Position numbers and translations under genes: made by a program | Assembly: GCF_036417845.1 (NCBI RefSeq) | Contig: NC_089991.1 | Span: 14,229,001 to 14,293,000 of the forward strand | Direction: 5' to 3' | Length of the DNA: 64,000 bases | From: Apteryx mantelli | Taxonomy: Eukaryota > Chordata > Aves > Apterygiformes > Apterygidae | Shown: one piece after another, positions 1 through 12,790 of the stretch | Numbering within the stretch: position 1 is the first letter of the stretch | Layout of the letters: each line of letters starts with the position of its first letter | The notes under the pieces: model-generated | Databases searched by the model: none | Seen by the model: only the letters and a program-made list of their open reading frames with translations | What the model was told of the DNA's origin: nothing

Positions 1-299
1 CATAGTAGAAAATTCATAGTTTTAAGGACTAATATTGCCAAATATGTATCAGATGCTGCATGACACTATCATAAGGTAATTACAGCTCGACTTTCAGTAT
101 TACACCACATAACAGGATTTTGGAAGTTATAAAGGGTAAGACGTATACTGTTAAACATCAAACAGAACAAAGAATTCAGATGTTTGCAATTGAAATTTAT
201 ATGTCAACATCTACAGAAACACCACAGATAAGACCACCAACTTTTTGGATAAACTACACTTATAGTGATGTCAGCATCACAGGAAGTGTGGAAGTATGG

Positions 300-1001
300 A
301 TGAAGAGACAGCTTTTTATTTAAGCAGAAATAGAATTTAAAAGCTCTGTAGAGTCAGCTTCTCCTATCCTCTTCATTCCAAAGACCGTATAGCATTTAAG
401 ACCTTTATATTAATTTAACCAACACTGTACAAAGCAATCAATTTTTACATTTCCAAAATACTTACTACAAAGTGATCAAGAAAAACTACTTTTCCTTTCA
501 AAGCCATGTGACAGGCAAGTCTCTTTAGAAATAAAGGTTAGGCTTCAAAAGCTGTATCAAGTTTATTTTCAACAACTTTTGCTCTATATTAACAGTGACA
601 CCTGCTGACCACTTCTTTTGGTTAGTCAGTTATACTGAATTTGTCATGTCTCCATGCGTATATTAGGTGTCCCAATGAATCTGGAATTCCAGCCACTGTC
701 AGATCCTTTCTCTTCCAGTAGAGAATTTACTGAGTAGGTGAATGCATTATATACATATATATAAAATATATATGGTGTGTGTGCGTGTATATATACACAC
801 ACACACACTCTCTAGAGTTGCTGTACATATTGTACTGCTTATGTCTGTTGTAAGAAGTTTTCACCAGCTTCTGTGGCACAAGAAAAGAAACTCTCTGCCA
901 TTTCTGGCATCCATTACACACATGGAAGGTAAGCAAGCATCTAGAGACCTGTGAACAAGTATGAAAAAAAGTCTTGTGTATTGGAATGATTTTCACCAGG
1001 A
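300..1001 (-). terminator. SLU7: SLU7 3' untranslated region with two candidate poly(A) signals
   Basis: Below the stop codon the minus strand has AATAAA at 567-562 and again at 320-315. Either would give a 3' UTR of about 0.45-0.7 kb. Which is used cannot be told from sequence. Bases 1-300 show no gene that I recognise. Confidence 0.5.
748..809. repeat. TA/TG/CA microsatellite with palindromic core
   Basis: Alternating TA, then TG, then TA, then CA dinucleotides in the SLU7 3' UTR. The segment 774-808 is a near-perfect inverted repeat (GT-rich arm, TATA centre, CA-rich arm). Confidence 0.8.
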
Positions 1002-4000
1002 TTACTGTCCAAGGAAAGAGGCCATGGGATCATCAGGTCTCTGACGTTTCATTCTATAGGCTTCCATTTCCTCCTCTGTTGGCTCCCTGGTTTCATATAC
1101 GCTGTTATATGGCCTCTTCCTCTCATCTAACTGCATGATTTCTTTGACATGGAGGAGACGAGCCTCTTCTGCATTTAATGCCTGAAGTGGAAGCAAAAAA
1201 AAAAAAAGAAAAACCACACCCAAACAATGAAAGTTTGTAGTAGATTCTAGTGCAATGAACAAGCAGGAAGCAGAATGGTGGGATGCAGCAATGCACACTT
1301 GTCTGGCCCACCTACAGCATACTTCATCTAATGCTTATTTTTGAGATCTAATGCTTATTTTTGAGTGTTTAGCTTAAAATGAGCTAAGGTGATATTTAGC
1401 AAACAAGATATTTTAATCCCCTTCCAGTTGCCAAAATCAAGTAAGAAACTCCTAGGTTTTACCTAAAATGTAATTGTGATCCAGAAAGTACAAAAGCAGA
1501 TAAGAAAGCATGTGATTTTAGTGTTTTTCAGTCAGGGTGCAATGTTAAAAAAATGCTTTCTGAACACACAAACTACCTCATTTCTCAAACTACTGCTACT
1601 CCTTGCTATTCAAAAGAAGTCATATTTCCACCATGTTTGGAATAACTGTAGTTTAACATTAGGTATCCAGAGGTAGGCTGCTGTGCTTGTGTAGGGTTCC
1701 ATTCAGCAAGACTCTGTACATAGCTTGTGGATGGATTTATTGCATCAACTGCAAGACTGGGCCCAAGTCTGGGATAGAAAGTGTTAAGTCAAGCTTTGAT
1801 CTCTCCATCTTTCTTCAATAGCCAAAGCCCTGTGTTCTGAAATGCCTTTCATTACAGATCTACAGCTGTAATAGGGGCCTACGAAGTATTCCAAATCCTC
1901 TAAACTTAAATCTTCTAAACTAAATATTTATTGCATGTTTGCCTAAAGTCAAAGCTTGCACCAACAGAGTACATATGAGCAGAAATAGGGAGTAACAGCT
2001 ATGTACTTTAGAATATCTAGTGCTTCAACTCAAAATTAGCATCAAAGAACATCCCACAGAATACAAGAACTATATTACAGTTTTCATAAAACATTGTTCT
2101 AAAAATGTGTTTGAAGAATATACTGCACCTTTTTAAGTTTTTCTTGCTTCTTTTTCTCTTCACCCTCACTATCTGAATTTGAGCTCTTCTTGTGTTTCTT
2201 CTTTTTCTTGTCTTTCTGTTTTTCTTGGTGGATCTGTAAAGTGGAAAAACAGCTGCAGTTAAGACTCAACTAGCAAACATTAGAATTTAATGTCTTGAAC
2301 ATTACTAAGTGTCTATTAATGCTATTTCAGAGCTTAGTTTTGAATACAGAAGAGATGTTAATGATCGAATGATGCAGTCTGATAATTTTCAGATTCATTA
2401 GAATGACATAACACAATTTTGTAGTTACATATATGTTTCCATCTCTTAAAATGCTGGAGAAAAGTATCTCCTCCCTTAGAAAGGGAAACAGCCTACCTCC
2501 ATCAGAGTTTTGGGTTTTGTCATGTGCTCTTCCTCCCTGGGTTGGTCTTCTGGTAAGCTTGCTTCAGTATTCTATACAACAGACAATAGGAAGGATACCC
2601 GTTTACAAAGCACATTTGAAAATGAATGGACAAGTTAAATTTTAACTTTATTATTATTTTTTAGTAAGTATACAGATGGATGCTTTATTTAATAACTTGG
2701 AAACAACTCTAGGGCAATACTTACAGCAATTTCTTTCCCAACTTCTCCTGTACAGTAAGAGAACTTGACAAACGAGTGGCAGCATTTGTAACCCCACTTG
2801 CCTTCTTTCCAGTATGAACCCCAAATGCACTGCAAGAGGAAACACCATAGCAGTTACACCCATACAGATACTCCCATGAGAGGCAAACTGCAATTTATTG
2901 CTGAGATTCTTTCCTGATAAGGAGTAACCTACTCAAACAGTTTAGAAGGGGAAGTTATGAGAAATATATCTGCAATTTTATACTAGTCTTACAGGAATGG
3001 TTTCAAAAAGAGAAGAGCAACAGCACAGGGCCAACCCATACTCAAGGCAAGGGGAAACAGAACAATAACTCCCCTTCAGTTTCTTTCAAGAGCTCCATCA
3101 CAGCTCCTCAAACTAACACTGCACCTATGAGAAGTTAAAATTCCTGCTTAGTGGAAAAGGGAGTGTGCCACACTTCAGAAAGAAGTTACTTATTTGCTGT
3201 TTTAAATATATTACACTGTCTCTACACCTCACTCCCTCTTAAAGGGAAGAAATTGAATTTAAGTTTAAATTAGGTGCTTACTGTGTGGTTGTTGATCTTT
3301 ACATCCTCTTCATATTTAGAGCAAGCAATAGCTTTCTCTTGTCCTTTGATGACTGTTCCATGCCTAGAATATTCCACGTAATCTTCTGTTTGAGCTAAAA
3401 GCAATTCAGCAGGTGGGGCATCTAGATGTTCTTGTCCTCCATACTATAATGCAAATAGAAATGACACTTAAAGAACTTGGAAAAAAACCTTATATGTAGT
3501 CAAGCACATGTTTCAAAAACTTCACTTTCAGTGTCTTCTCTATCCAGGCTATATGACCTCCAGGACAAAACACTACACAAGAGAAGCGGGTGGAGGCAGT
3601 TTAATCTTTAGCCAATAGCTAAGAGAGAAGCACATCTCCTACTGCGGCCATAGTATTTTTTTTCCCTGGCTGAAGGATTATAATAGTGCTATTCCTCACT
3701 TTAGAGATCTTTCAGATCAGCAAGTGTTCAGAGCAAAGCAAAAGTTGGAAAAACAACTTGAATGTTGAAAAGGTTAGAATCTACATGGGTGATTTAGCTT
3801 TTATTCCATTGTCCAAGAAACTGGTAACAAAATATAAAACAAGTATTTATCCAGAAGCCTGTACCCAAAACCAGAGTCTGAAAATTCTGATTTCTGAAAG
3901 CTTTTCACACTTTTTAAGAGGAAAGAAACATTTAGAAATAGTTTTTGAAGACAGTTTTTAGAAAAGATGCCACTTCTAAATAGTGTAAGTTTTTTTAACG

Positions 4001-7000
4001 ACTTCTATTATTTTTAAAATAAAATATCTAGATTCCCACTCCACCTACATACTGCTGTCAGATTTTTCAATAGAGAAATTCTGACAGCTAAGGAAAGCCT
4101 TCCCGAGACTCCAGAGAAATCCCAGCAGATCTTCAAATATACTGTTCCTATATTAAATAATTTACTGAATCCAATAGATCGGATAGTTTATTATACACAC
4201 ACACACACACACACATCATAGAGCTGATCAGAACAGCTGACATGTTCTGACATAGCATTAATAATGTAATTTGTTCCTTAAGACCCAAACTCAACAAAAC
4301 GCCTTATTAAATAAAACCAAATGTCTATTACCTTCTCCAGGATGCTTTCTTTCTGCTGTGCCTTGAAATCTTCTTTTTTCACTTTGAAGGACTTATAAAG
4401 TAGCTCTAATTTTGTAGGGTCTGCTTGAAGATGAACTTCAGAGCCTTTGTCATAAGCCTCCCAAGCAAACACTGTGTACACAAGAGGTGTCACTCAATAT
4501 TTACTCTAACACTGACATATGTATTCAAATTACCACCTATAGTTTTGTGATGGTTTTTAAAAAAATGAAACTAAATCCACAAGGATTTTTTTCTCCTTTT
4601 CAAAAAAGCAGTATTGGTAACTTAAACATTTTCCCTTCCCTTAAAAAACAAAAAAACAAAAAAAACCACTTACACTGAGTCTGTGCCATTGAAATGGTAT
4701 CTCCAGTGTAACGGACAAAGTTGTCACCTGCGTAACCAACTCTGCAGAAAAGAACAATATGATTTTTAGCATGCAAGTAACACATCATTTCCATAATTAT
4801 CCCTTTTAAAACACATTCACAGAACACCAACAGGAAGGTAAAAACTCTCCTTTGTGCCCTGATAATTAAGATGGAGGGAGAGGAAGGTGCCTTCAACTCA
4901 GTAAATGAATTAAAAGTCTAGGCTCCCATAGTCATGAAAGCATTAGATAGCAAAACGTGATGCCTGTGTTTATACGGATACATTTTAAGATGCAGAACAG
5001 GAGCTCTGTCTGGGCATGGGATACCAAGCACCATGAAGCCAAGCTTGGACCTAACTGCACAATAAATATATATGAATGGCCAGTCATATTCTAGCACAGT
5101 GATTTCAGGTTTTGGATTTGTGGATCCCTTCTCCCCCTGGGTATTGTAGAGAGTTAAAGCCTGATAATAGCTTTGCTTGCTTTAGGTACCTTTTGCACAC
5201 CCCTTTGAAGTGACTCACAAAGAGTATATGAACCACAGGTTGAAAATCAAATAATGTTAACAGTCCAGTTTCCCCCTCTTTTCATCTCCACAAAAACCAC
5301 TCAAACATTTACAGTCTGCAATGCTGTTGCAGAAACATGGATTCGACAAAGGTCAAATTATGACTCTAGAGAGAAGTGAAAGTCTCTGTATCTGAAATAA
5401 AATGGACTGACCGGCATTATTCTAGCTGGGGGCAAGGAGAGGTGGAAAGAGCATTATTTGCCAGCATTTAGCCACCGCCATTCTATTTCAGGCAGCAAGC
5501 TGATCCAATTACTGTACTCTGAATAAATGTTTCTAGTCACAGCCTGCCTACTCTGCATGTCTGCTGCACTACATGGGTCAAGGCTGGGTCACAGCTCAAG
5601 TGCTTGACTTGGGTTTTTAAGTGAGACAGTCTTGTGTGTATCCAAAAGCCAGCTTAAGGCATTCTTTTTTAAATTAAATTGTCCATCTAAACAAAGCTAA
5701 AGCTTTCAGACCTTCCCTATGCAGACTCCATTGATATATGAGGAAGTTTCGCTCCTAATTCAGGCATTTAGTTAGACATCACAGATACACCATGCTAGGT
5801 ATCCACTGCTGAATGCCTCTCAACAAGTAAGGGATGAAGTTTTAGATTCTGTTACTGAAATACTTTTCATAAACATCATTTTTGTTTATAGATATAATCT
5901 CTAGATGCAGCAAACTGTTCCATATACACACCAGTACACTAAGTGGTGGCCCTCGTGTCCCTGAGGATCACTAAAATACTACTTGAAATACCAAAACAAA
6001 TCAAAAACCATTTTTTTCATGTTTATCATGAAATATTACTAAAAGATTTTTCTATCCATAATGGACTAGGGATTCATTAATAAAAAGAGACACAGATATG
6101 CAAGAAAATACAAAGTTACTGAAGTCATCTCATTTTTTAACAGAGTTTTGTTGGATACATGAGCATTCCCCTGTTTTAACTTACTCATCTGGATTCTTGC
6201 CTGTATTGGCATAGGGGTTCTCCCTCATTGCTCTTGTTTTGGGATCATAATAAGCAGAGTTTGGATCTAGATTCCTCAGGTACTAGGGGAAGAAAACAAC
6301 ATACAAGATATTTGATTAAAAAATTATGATTTTAAAAGAACTGAAATTAGTACCGTAACCCCCAACTTAAGACACTTTAAAAGGGGAAATCTGTGCAAGG
6401 GGATGACCTTTGAGAAACCATAACACGAGCAGCAGTAGAACTGAGAATAGACCTTAATCTCTAAACACCAAATTCATTAATAATAGTGCAATTTTTGAAA
6501 TATGAATAAAAAAGATAAACAGTAATAGAATTCTATACTCACTTTTGCAATATCTTCCCGAATACGTAGATTTCGAACTGTGATACGTCTTTTAGAGTCA
6601 AAGTTCTGTCCAGGCATATCAATATCATCTGCATATTTATCTTCATCTTCATCTTCGCTGTTATGATCTCTTTCCTGAGGAGAGAGATAGGAAACGTCTA
6701 AATAAAATGAACATTCACTCTAGAAACAAGTAAAAGAATCTGATTTTAATGGTTTGATTAAAAAATCTGAAAACCCTTTAGTTAAAAGTTAGCATCATTT
6801 ACTTGGGCTTACGTGTGCTAATCTATCATGCAGTTACATTCCACTGTTCAGAAATACCCTTGTTACAGGATTTCCACTATGGAAACAGTTACAAAAAACA
6901 CAACTGTGATAACGTTAAGAAAACAGTTATATTAAACAAAATATAAAACATGTTAAAAATCAGTTATTCTCTTGCATCTCTAAGGTTTGACAACACACAG

Positions 7001-10000
7001 GAGTTATTAGCTATGAAATCCAGCATCCTCTGCCCCCCCCCCAAAAAGGCAGCATGAAGCCAATATTGAAACTCTTCTGCCACCCCCATTTCACTGCTTC
7101 ACTAACTACAGGTCCTTTTTTTCTCCCCATGGTGTGATACAGTGATAATCATCTTACTGTCTGTGAATTTGGTTCCTCTTCTCCCCATTGGTGTCTTGGG
7201 GAGTTCTGCAGCAAACAAAGAGCACATCAGCAGAGAACACAAGACGGTGGAGAGAAGGAAGAAGACAGGGAGATAAAGAACAACCAAAGCAGAGCTTATG
7301 CCTATGGCATAGACTTACTGGAAGCAAAAATACAATAATTGTCACAAAATGCACAAAGACCACTACCATCTAAATGTTTTAAGACTGAGCTTGTAAGTGT
7401 CTCTGTTGCTGAAACATGTTGGAGACCTTTTCACTGTATTCCCAATCGAATTTCTAAGCCCTTGCAAGAATGGCAAATTCTAGAACTGTCAGTTGTATGT
7501 AAAGTCTGTTATGCCTTTGAACACTAATGCTTTAGACTAGAATAACTCATCATGTCAAAAAAAATACAATTCAGCTCTGAAACCCTAAGAAACCCATAAC
7601 TATATATTAACAAATATATTTGTGAGTATTTAATTAGGAATGACAGGAATACCAAGCATAAATCAGGAGCCATAACTTCAACTGGAGAAATGTAGCCAAA
7701 CTTTTTTTTTTTTTTTAAAAAACCTGTTTCGCCTCTAATGTGACAATCCTTGGGATAGTAAAGATCAAAACAACTGGAGTCCTGGAAGACCAGCACTCTT
7801 ATGAGAAGAGGCACCAGACTTGCTTCTCTGTTTATCAGAAATGATTCTTTATGTTCAAATATTCTTTTCTTCTACCAAATCTATTTTGTAAGGAATAAAT
7901 ATATGAAGGCTAAAAATCCTGCCCTGTGGTGACAAAAAGAGTAAGAACCTTATCCATTTGGAAGGAAGTTCAGGATTACGATGTATTTTGTGCTGGGTTG
8001 GAGATTAAGTTTACTCTGCCATCTAGTGACAAAACGCAAGGTGACAACATATGGAAAATGGAGGCCAAATTGCAGGTACTCTATTGGTTGGTGTGTTTTT
8101 TCTTACAATGTAATATTTTGATTAAGAAAATCCCCCCAAATACTTCTCACCAGTAATGATCTCTACTCTCCCCCATTTTATAAACTTGGAAAATCATCAC
8201 AGATAGATACCTCTTAAATTAGAATTTTATATTAAAGACTATCAAAAGCCTTGACTATAATCTAAGAGGAGATGCAAACTCTGTGGAGTTGCAAACCAGA
8301 GGGAAATACATACCCTCAGCCTTCAAACAACCAGAGACACTGCAAACAGTGAAACAACAACAGAAGAAGATACAAGCTCAGTTCTAAGAAAAAGAAAAAA
8401 GCTTCCTATTCCTATTTATACAAAGCATTAATCAAGCAATCCATAGTCACGTAATGGTCATAATCATATTAGTCAGACAAAACAATCTTTAAATTCAAAA
8501 ATTCATTATAGTGCATGAATAAAAGTTTTACCAGGAAAACAATTCTTTTCTGACCCACAATTCCATATAATTCATTTTAGCAAGATTACTAATTGCCAGA
8601 ACTGAAGCAAGAAAATCTTGCCCATGAGGGGAAAGCAAAGGCACTCTCATTTGAAAGGACGTACTTTGAATTCTTCTAAGGGACACAGAATATGCTTGTA
8701 TTAGGAAGAAACCTGCATTACTGAAGGGCATAGAAAGCAATAGGAAACTCAGTCTGCAGAGTAAGAACATCAGAGAGCAGAAGTGACCCTTCTATCTTTA
8801 TTCAGTGTAAACAAAAATGAATTAGGGTTTAGTTTACTTACCACTTGCTCCAGCTTTCCTGATGCTAACTCTTCCTGAAGCTTCTGGGCTTTCAGCGTAC
8901 GTTTGGCCTGCATATCATGAACTTGTTTTAATACTTTCTTTTAATAGCAAGTGTGTAGTAAAAGTCATCACAAGCATCTCTTATGACCACTATCATTTAG
9001 AAAGTATTAGTTATTACAAAAACTGAGCTGCTAATTCTCTGTCTGCTTGTCAAAAATCAGCAGCCCAGTTTGCCTACCCTACTCTTACATCTACCACATT
9101 TTTTGAGTTATCAAGGAAAGAAAATGTGTACATACTAACCATTTTGCTATTTTCTATTATAGAGTTACATAAACCAGTTTATTGGAGATTATGCAGCTAT
9201 AACATCCCTATGTACTTCCTAAAAATACTCCCTAGCCATCCGTTTTTTGATTTTTTAGATTAAGAAAAAGACAGCTTACAGTAGTTCAGTACAGTTTAAG
9301 AACAAACATTTTATTCTTGTGTTCTCGTATGATGAATCTAGCTAGGAACTTCAATGCTTAAGGTAGGTCATGAATGACACTGCAAGCATTTACGGTTCAT
9401 CCATGAAGCGCCAAAGTCTAAAGTGAGACTCTAAAGTAGCATGTAGTGAATTGCTGCATATCTGACATCACAGAACCACAGAATGGCTGAGGCTGGAGAG
9501 GACCTCTGGAGATCCTCTAGTCCAACCGCCCTGCTCAAAGTGGGGTCAGCTACAACAGGTTGCCCAGGACCACGACCAGCTGGGTTTTGAATATCTCCAA
9601 GATGGAGACTCCACAACCTCTCTGGGCAACCTGTTCCAGTTCAATCACCCTTACAGTACAAGAAGTTTTTTCTTATGTTTAAATGGAGTTTCTTGTGCTT
9701 CAATTTCTGTCCATTGACTCTTGTCCTGTCACTGGATACCACTGAGAAGAGTCTGGCTCTGTTTTCTTTATACTCTCCCATCAGATCACTAAAATCCAGA
9801 ATATCTTCAGCTGGCATTAGCTTTCCTGTGCACTACAGAAAAACACTGAGAGCCTCAGATCAGGCCCACAAAGGTTCTTAGGCATCTAACTGCCTTTTGG
9901 AACATCCAGTCAAGGTGGTGAATTACTTTTTTTCTAAGAAGGTAATAGTGTCCACATGGATTTGGTACACACAGCTAGATTAACTGCAACAGGTGCTGAT

Positions 10001-12481
10001 CTGCACAGAGACATTTACAGTTAGTCCACTGCTCCATATATATGTAAATAAACGTATAAATGTTATATATATAAATAAATATAGATGCTAGCTCTGATCA
10101 TTACAGCCAGCTTATAAATTCCTTTCTGTAGTTCAGTCTTCATTTTGGGCAATGAATTCTAGGGCTTGCCTAGTGAAAGGTAGGCAACCTGGAGAGACCA
10201 CTCATTTATTGTGCGGACCCATCCTCAGCTGCCAGTTCTGATCCGAGTTTGCAGTTCAAGCTAAGTTTGTTATCAAATACAGAATCCCTCTCTGTTTTTC
10301 ATTACGAATATAGCACAAGATCTAGTATCAGAGTGCACAGAGCAAAGACGTCTTCCCCCATTCCCCAGTCAAACACAGAATCTTTCCCCAGCAAACTACA
10401 GCACCTACCAAGTCAACTTTGGAATATTCCTCTACAATCTTCATGTGCTCTTCTGGGTTATAACCATTCCAACGATCTCGCTTTCCATCATAATCAAACA
10501 TTAGCTGAGGCTGCACGTGTTCATCTGGTGCAATGTTCATGCCTGTGTATTTTGCTCCAACTTTCCTGGGTCTCTGAAAGGAAAAAAACTGGTTGGATCA
10601 GTTCATTAGACTGAAGTATGTTATTCACCTTAAAAATATGTATTAACTGAGCTCCTCTAAAGCTGGTTTAATCCAGCACTAGAAAGCTATGAATTTTAAG
10701 TGTACATAGTTCGTTTTTAGATTTTTATAGTAATGCAACTGTCTAAAACCCATCAATTTATTGCAGCCCCACATAACTCTATCTTCCACAGTTAAGGAAG
10801 GAATTAAAATACAATTCCTGGAAAGTACTCTTAACTGACACGAAACAAAAAAGGTTAGCCTCAGCAGCACTTGAGCAAAAGCAAATTAATGCAAAGAATT
10901 AAGTGACAAACATTTTCACCTACTGTTGCATCTCTTTTCACATATAGAGTTGATAGACAACATCCTGAATGGTAGGGTTTTTTTTTCCAACATAAGAGTT
11001 GCTTTAGAAATTTTCAAGCAACATTTCAATATTTGAGAAACTAGTAACTTTCCTTTTATTTATAACCAGCTACTTTCCACTAAAGTAGAATTTGCACTGT
11101 TTTCAAAAACATTAAAACAAAAGTCAAATTTACCTCCATGCAGTCTTTCTTTTTGTGTGTCAATGCACCACAGTTCTCACAAGCTCCTTTACGATATTTA
11201 GTTGCTACAGCATGCTAAACAAAAACAACAAAAACAGTATTGTACAAGCTTCCACCAAGATTCATATACACATTCCTAATAACTACCTCATTTTTTTCAA
11301 TGCAAGTAAAAAAGTATGTATGCTCTCCACAAAGCCGTAACACGTATTTGAGTTATCACCAAACACTATGAAATGCCTGCTGAGTAAAAATTCCCAGTTC
11401 CTGTCCTCTTTAAAACACATAACCAGAAAACACAGAAAATTACAGGAATCAATGTTTCTATTCTTCCTTTCTCATGGAATCAAATATTACCTTTATAGCC
11501 AAAATATTTTGCATACCTCTTGAACTCCTCGTTTGTACCAATCTCCAGAGGAGCTATACTGTTTCTGCTTCTCTGGCTGAGGTCTCTGGTGCTTTAGAGT
11601 GGGTCTTTTAGAAGGATCTATGTACCATGGTACTGAGGATATGTACTGTGGAATATGAGGATTGATATCTCTGTAAAAGATGTCATGTAATAAATATATG
11701 GCACAGGAAAAGAACTGCAACTTAACCTAAAGACTTACTCTTACATTCAACTTCAGTGTTTTAGGACTGATCATAAAATAATCACTGAAGTTGTTACAAT
11801 GCATTCTAAAATAAGTTATAACAAACAGACTTTTTTAGATGTTTTGTTGCAGTCAGTTCACCTAATCTTTCCCACTCCAAATCAAAAGTTTTGTCTTATT
11901 ACAAAAATAGTAATATCCCCCCTCCTCAGAGACAATAAGAAGAGCAATAAGATGGTGAACAGTCTTGCAGAAACCACAGAGAGAAGGAAAGAAATTGATA
12001 AGCTGCACAGTAAAGTTCCCCAGCATTACCTTTGGCTCACTTTTAAAATACCACTTGTAAGGATCTGCACAGGGCAGGGCTTTTTAGCAGCACCCCAACA
12101 GATCAGACCAACAGTGAGCATACATTATTTTTTTGTAAAAAGAAAAGTCTATACACCTGAGAAAGGCTGGGATGTTTTAACAAATTCACAAAGTACAGTA
12201 ATTCAGTTCTGCATTCACCTTTTGTGCTGCCCCCCACAATTCTGTAATCACAATAAGCAAAAAACTTGCTTTTTAAAACTAATACTTTAGAATAACCGTA
12301 GCTTTAATAAAACTTACTTTCCTTCTTCATCCACTTCAGCAGGCGCGTTGCCCAGTTTTCTCTGTTCTTCCAATTCCTTCTTTTTTCTCCAGTCTTCCCT
12401 CGTCATCTTCTTCGGTTCCTCCAGGCTGACATCATTTGATCCTCCCGAAGGAGTTGCGTTCACTACTGTCCCGGACGCCAT
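1002..12481 (-). CDS. SLU7: SLU7 pre-mRNA splicing factor, 15 coding exons
   Basis: Nuclear zinc-knuckle protein of the spliceosome, needed for the second catalytic step and 3' splice-site choice. Coding exons in transcript order: 12481-12318, 11670-11517, 11214-11134, 10573-10409, 8907-8842, 7205-7158, 6674-6543, 6282-6185, 4741-4674, 4471-4332, 3443-3282, 2829-2725, 2571-2497, 2233-2129, 1181-1002. All introns are GT-AG and the phases agree. The sum is 1743 bp, or 580 residues plus stop (human is 586 from memory). In order: an N-terminal [13 protein letters not shown] segment; the conserved [15 protein letters not shown] block near residues 67-81; a CCHC knuckle at 118-131; an acidic [12 protein letters not shown] stretch near 232-243; the [20 protein letters not shown] block; a lysine-rich tract at 465-521; and a C-terminus ending ASFLGQ. 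The 48-bp exon at 7158-7205 is easily missed. The start is the first ATG after the exon 2 acceptor and matches the family. Introns longer than 300 bp hold no other gene; one carries a CR1 fragment. Confidence 0.97.
1326..1365. repeat. Perfect 20-bp tandem duplication in an SLU7 intron
   Basis: The 20-base unit ATCTAATGCTTATTTTTGAG occurs twice with no gap and no mismatch, so the duplication is probably recent. It lies in the last SLU7 intron and has no evident function. Confidence 0.9.
2129..2233 (-). other. SLU7: SLU7 exon encoding the lysine-rich low-complexity tract
   Basis: The exon encodes residues 487-521: runs of lysine, then a Ser/Asp/Glu cluster ([10 protein letters not shown]), then more lysine. 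Homologues vary in length here, which may explain why this protein is slightly shorter than the human one. The tract is probably disordered and nuclear. Confidence 0.85.
4194..4215. repeat. (CA)n microsatellite
   Basis: About ten uninterrupted CA units in an SLU7 intron, just downstream in transcription of the exon at 4332-4471. Confidence 0.9.
9467..9792 (-). mobile_element. CR1 LINE 3' fragment
   Basis: The plus strand reads as the reverse complement of a CR1 3' end. It starts CACAGAACCACAGAATGG, then has the hallmark segments TAGTCCAACCGCCCTGCTC, CTCTGGGCAACCTGTTCCAG and TTGTCCTGTCACTGGATACC. CR1 is the dominant avian/reptilian non-LTR retrotransposon, usually 5'-truncated as here. It sits in the SLU7 intron between exons 8842-8907 and 10409-10573, in the same orientation as SLU7. 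It is diverged and has no reverse-transcriptase frame. The distal boundary near 9790 is approximate. Confidence 0.9.
10032..10085. repeat. AT-rich simple sequence
   Basis: Low-complexity TATA/TAAATA sequence inside an SLU7 intron, with no other function visible. Confidence 0.6.
11134..11214 (-). other. SLU7: SLU7 exon encoding the CCHC zinc knuckle
   Basis: This 27-codon exon contains C118-x2-C121-x4-H126-x4-C131, a complete CCHC zinc knuckle. It is followed by the KKKD basic patch, which in this family overlaps the nuclear localisation signal. All four metal ligands are present. The exon is phase 0 at both ends. Confidence 0.9.
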
Positions 12482-12492
12482 TGTCTTTTCCC
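12482..12492 (-). other. SLU7: SLU7 5' UTR part of exon 2 and its acceptor
   Basis: A TTTTATTGCAG acceptor ends at 12493. Eleven untranslated bases then precede the ATG at 12481-12479. This places the start codon close to the beginning of the second exon. Confidence 0.8.
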
Positions 12493-12632
12493 CTGCAATA
12501 AAAGATAAATAAAAGTATCCTCCCGCGCACCGAGCAGCACCCCGCCGGGGCAGGGCCGCGGCTCGCCGCCCCCCGAAGGCCCAGGCGCTTTCTCAGGCCT
12601 AAAGCAGCTGCCTGCAGGGAAAAGAGACCGCC

Positions 12633-12711
12633 CGGCACGGCACGGCACGGCACGGCGGCCCCTCCGCCCCCGGCCTGTCACGGGGAGCTCGGTGCGGCGG
12701 CGGCGGCGGCC
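12633..12711. repeat. GC-rich short tandem repeats in SLU7 intron 1
   Basis: GGCAC is repeated about four times near 12633-12655 and CGG about five times near 12695-12710. Both lie within the promoter-proximal CpG island, where such repeats are common. Confidence 0.8.
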
Positions 12712-12725
12712 CCGGCCTCGCTCAC

Positions 12726-12790
12726 CGTCCGCGCCGGGCTCCGCCGCCCTTGTTTACCGGCTAGGCCGCTCTACTGCCCCGCGCCCCACA
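12726..12790 (-). other. SLU7: SLU7 non-coding exon 1 (upper boundary approximate)
   Basis: The minus strand has a GTGAGC donor at 12725-12720, at the end of a GC-rich segment beginning near 12780-12790. The exon contains no ATG in frame with SLU7. The transcription start is inferred from the position of the shared promoter, not seen directly. Confidence 0.6.

Noticed and set aside
11799..12290. 163-codon plus-strand frame inside the first large SLU7 intron
   Set aside because: Antisense to an intron, AT-rich, with no recognised protein; likely chance.
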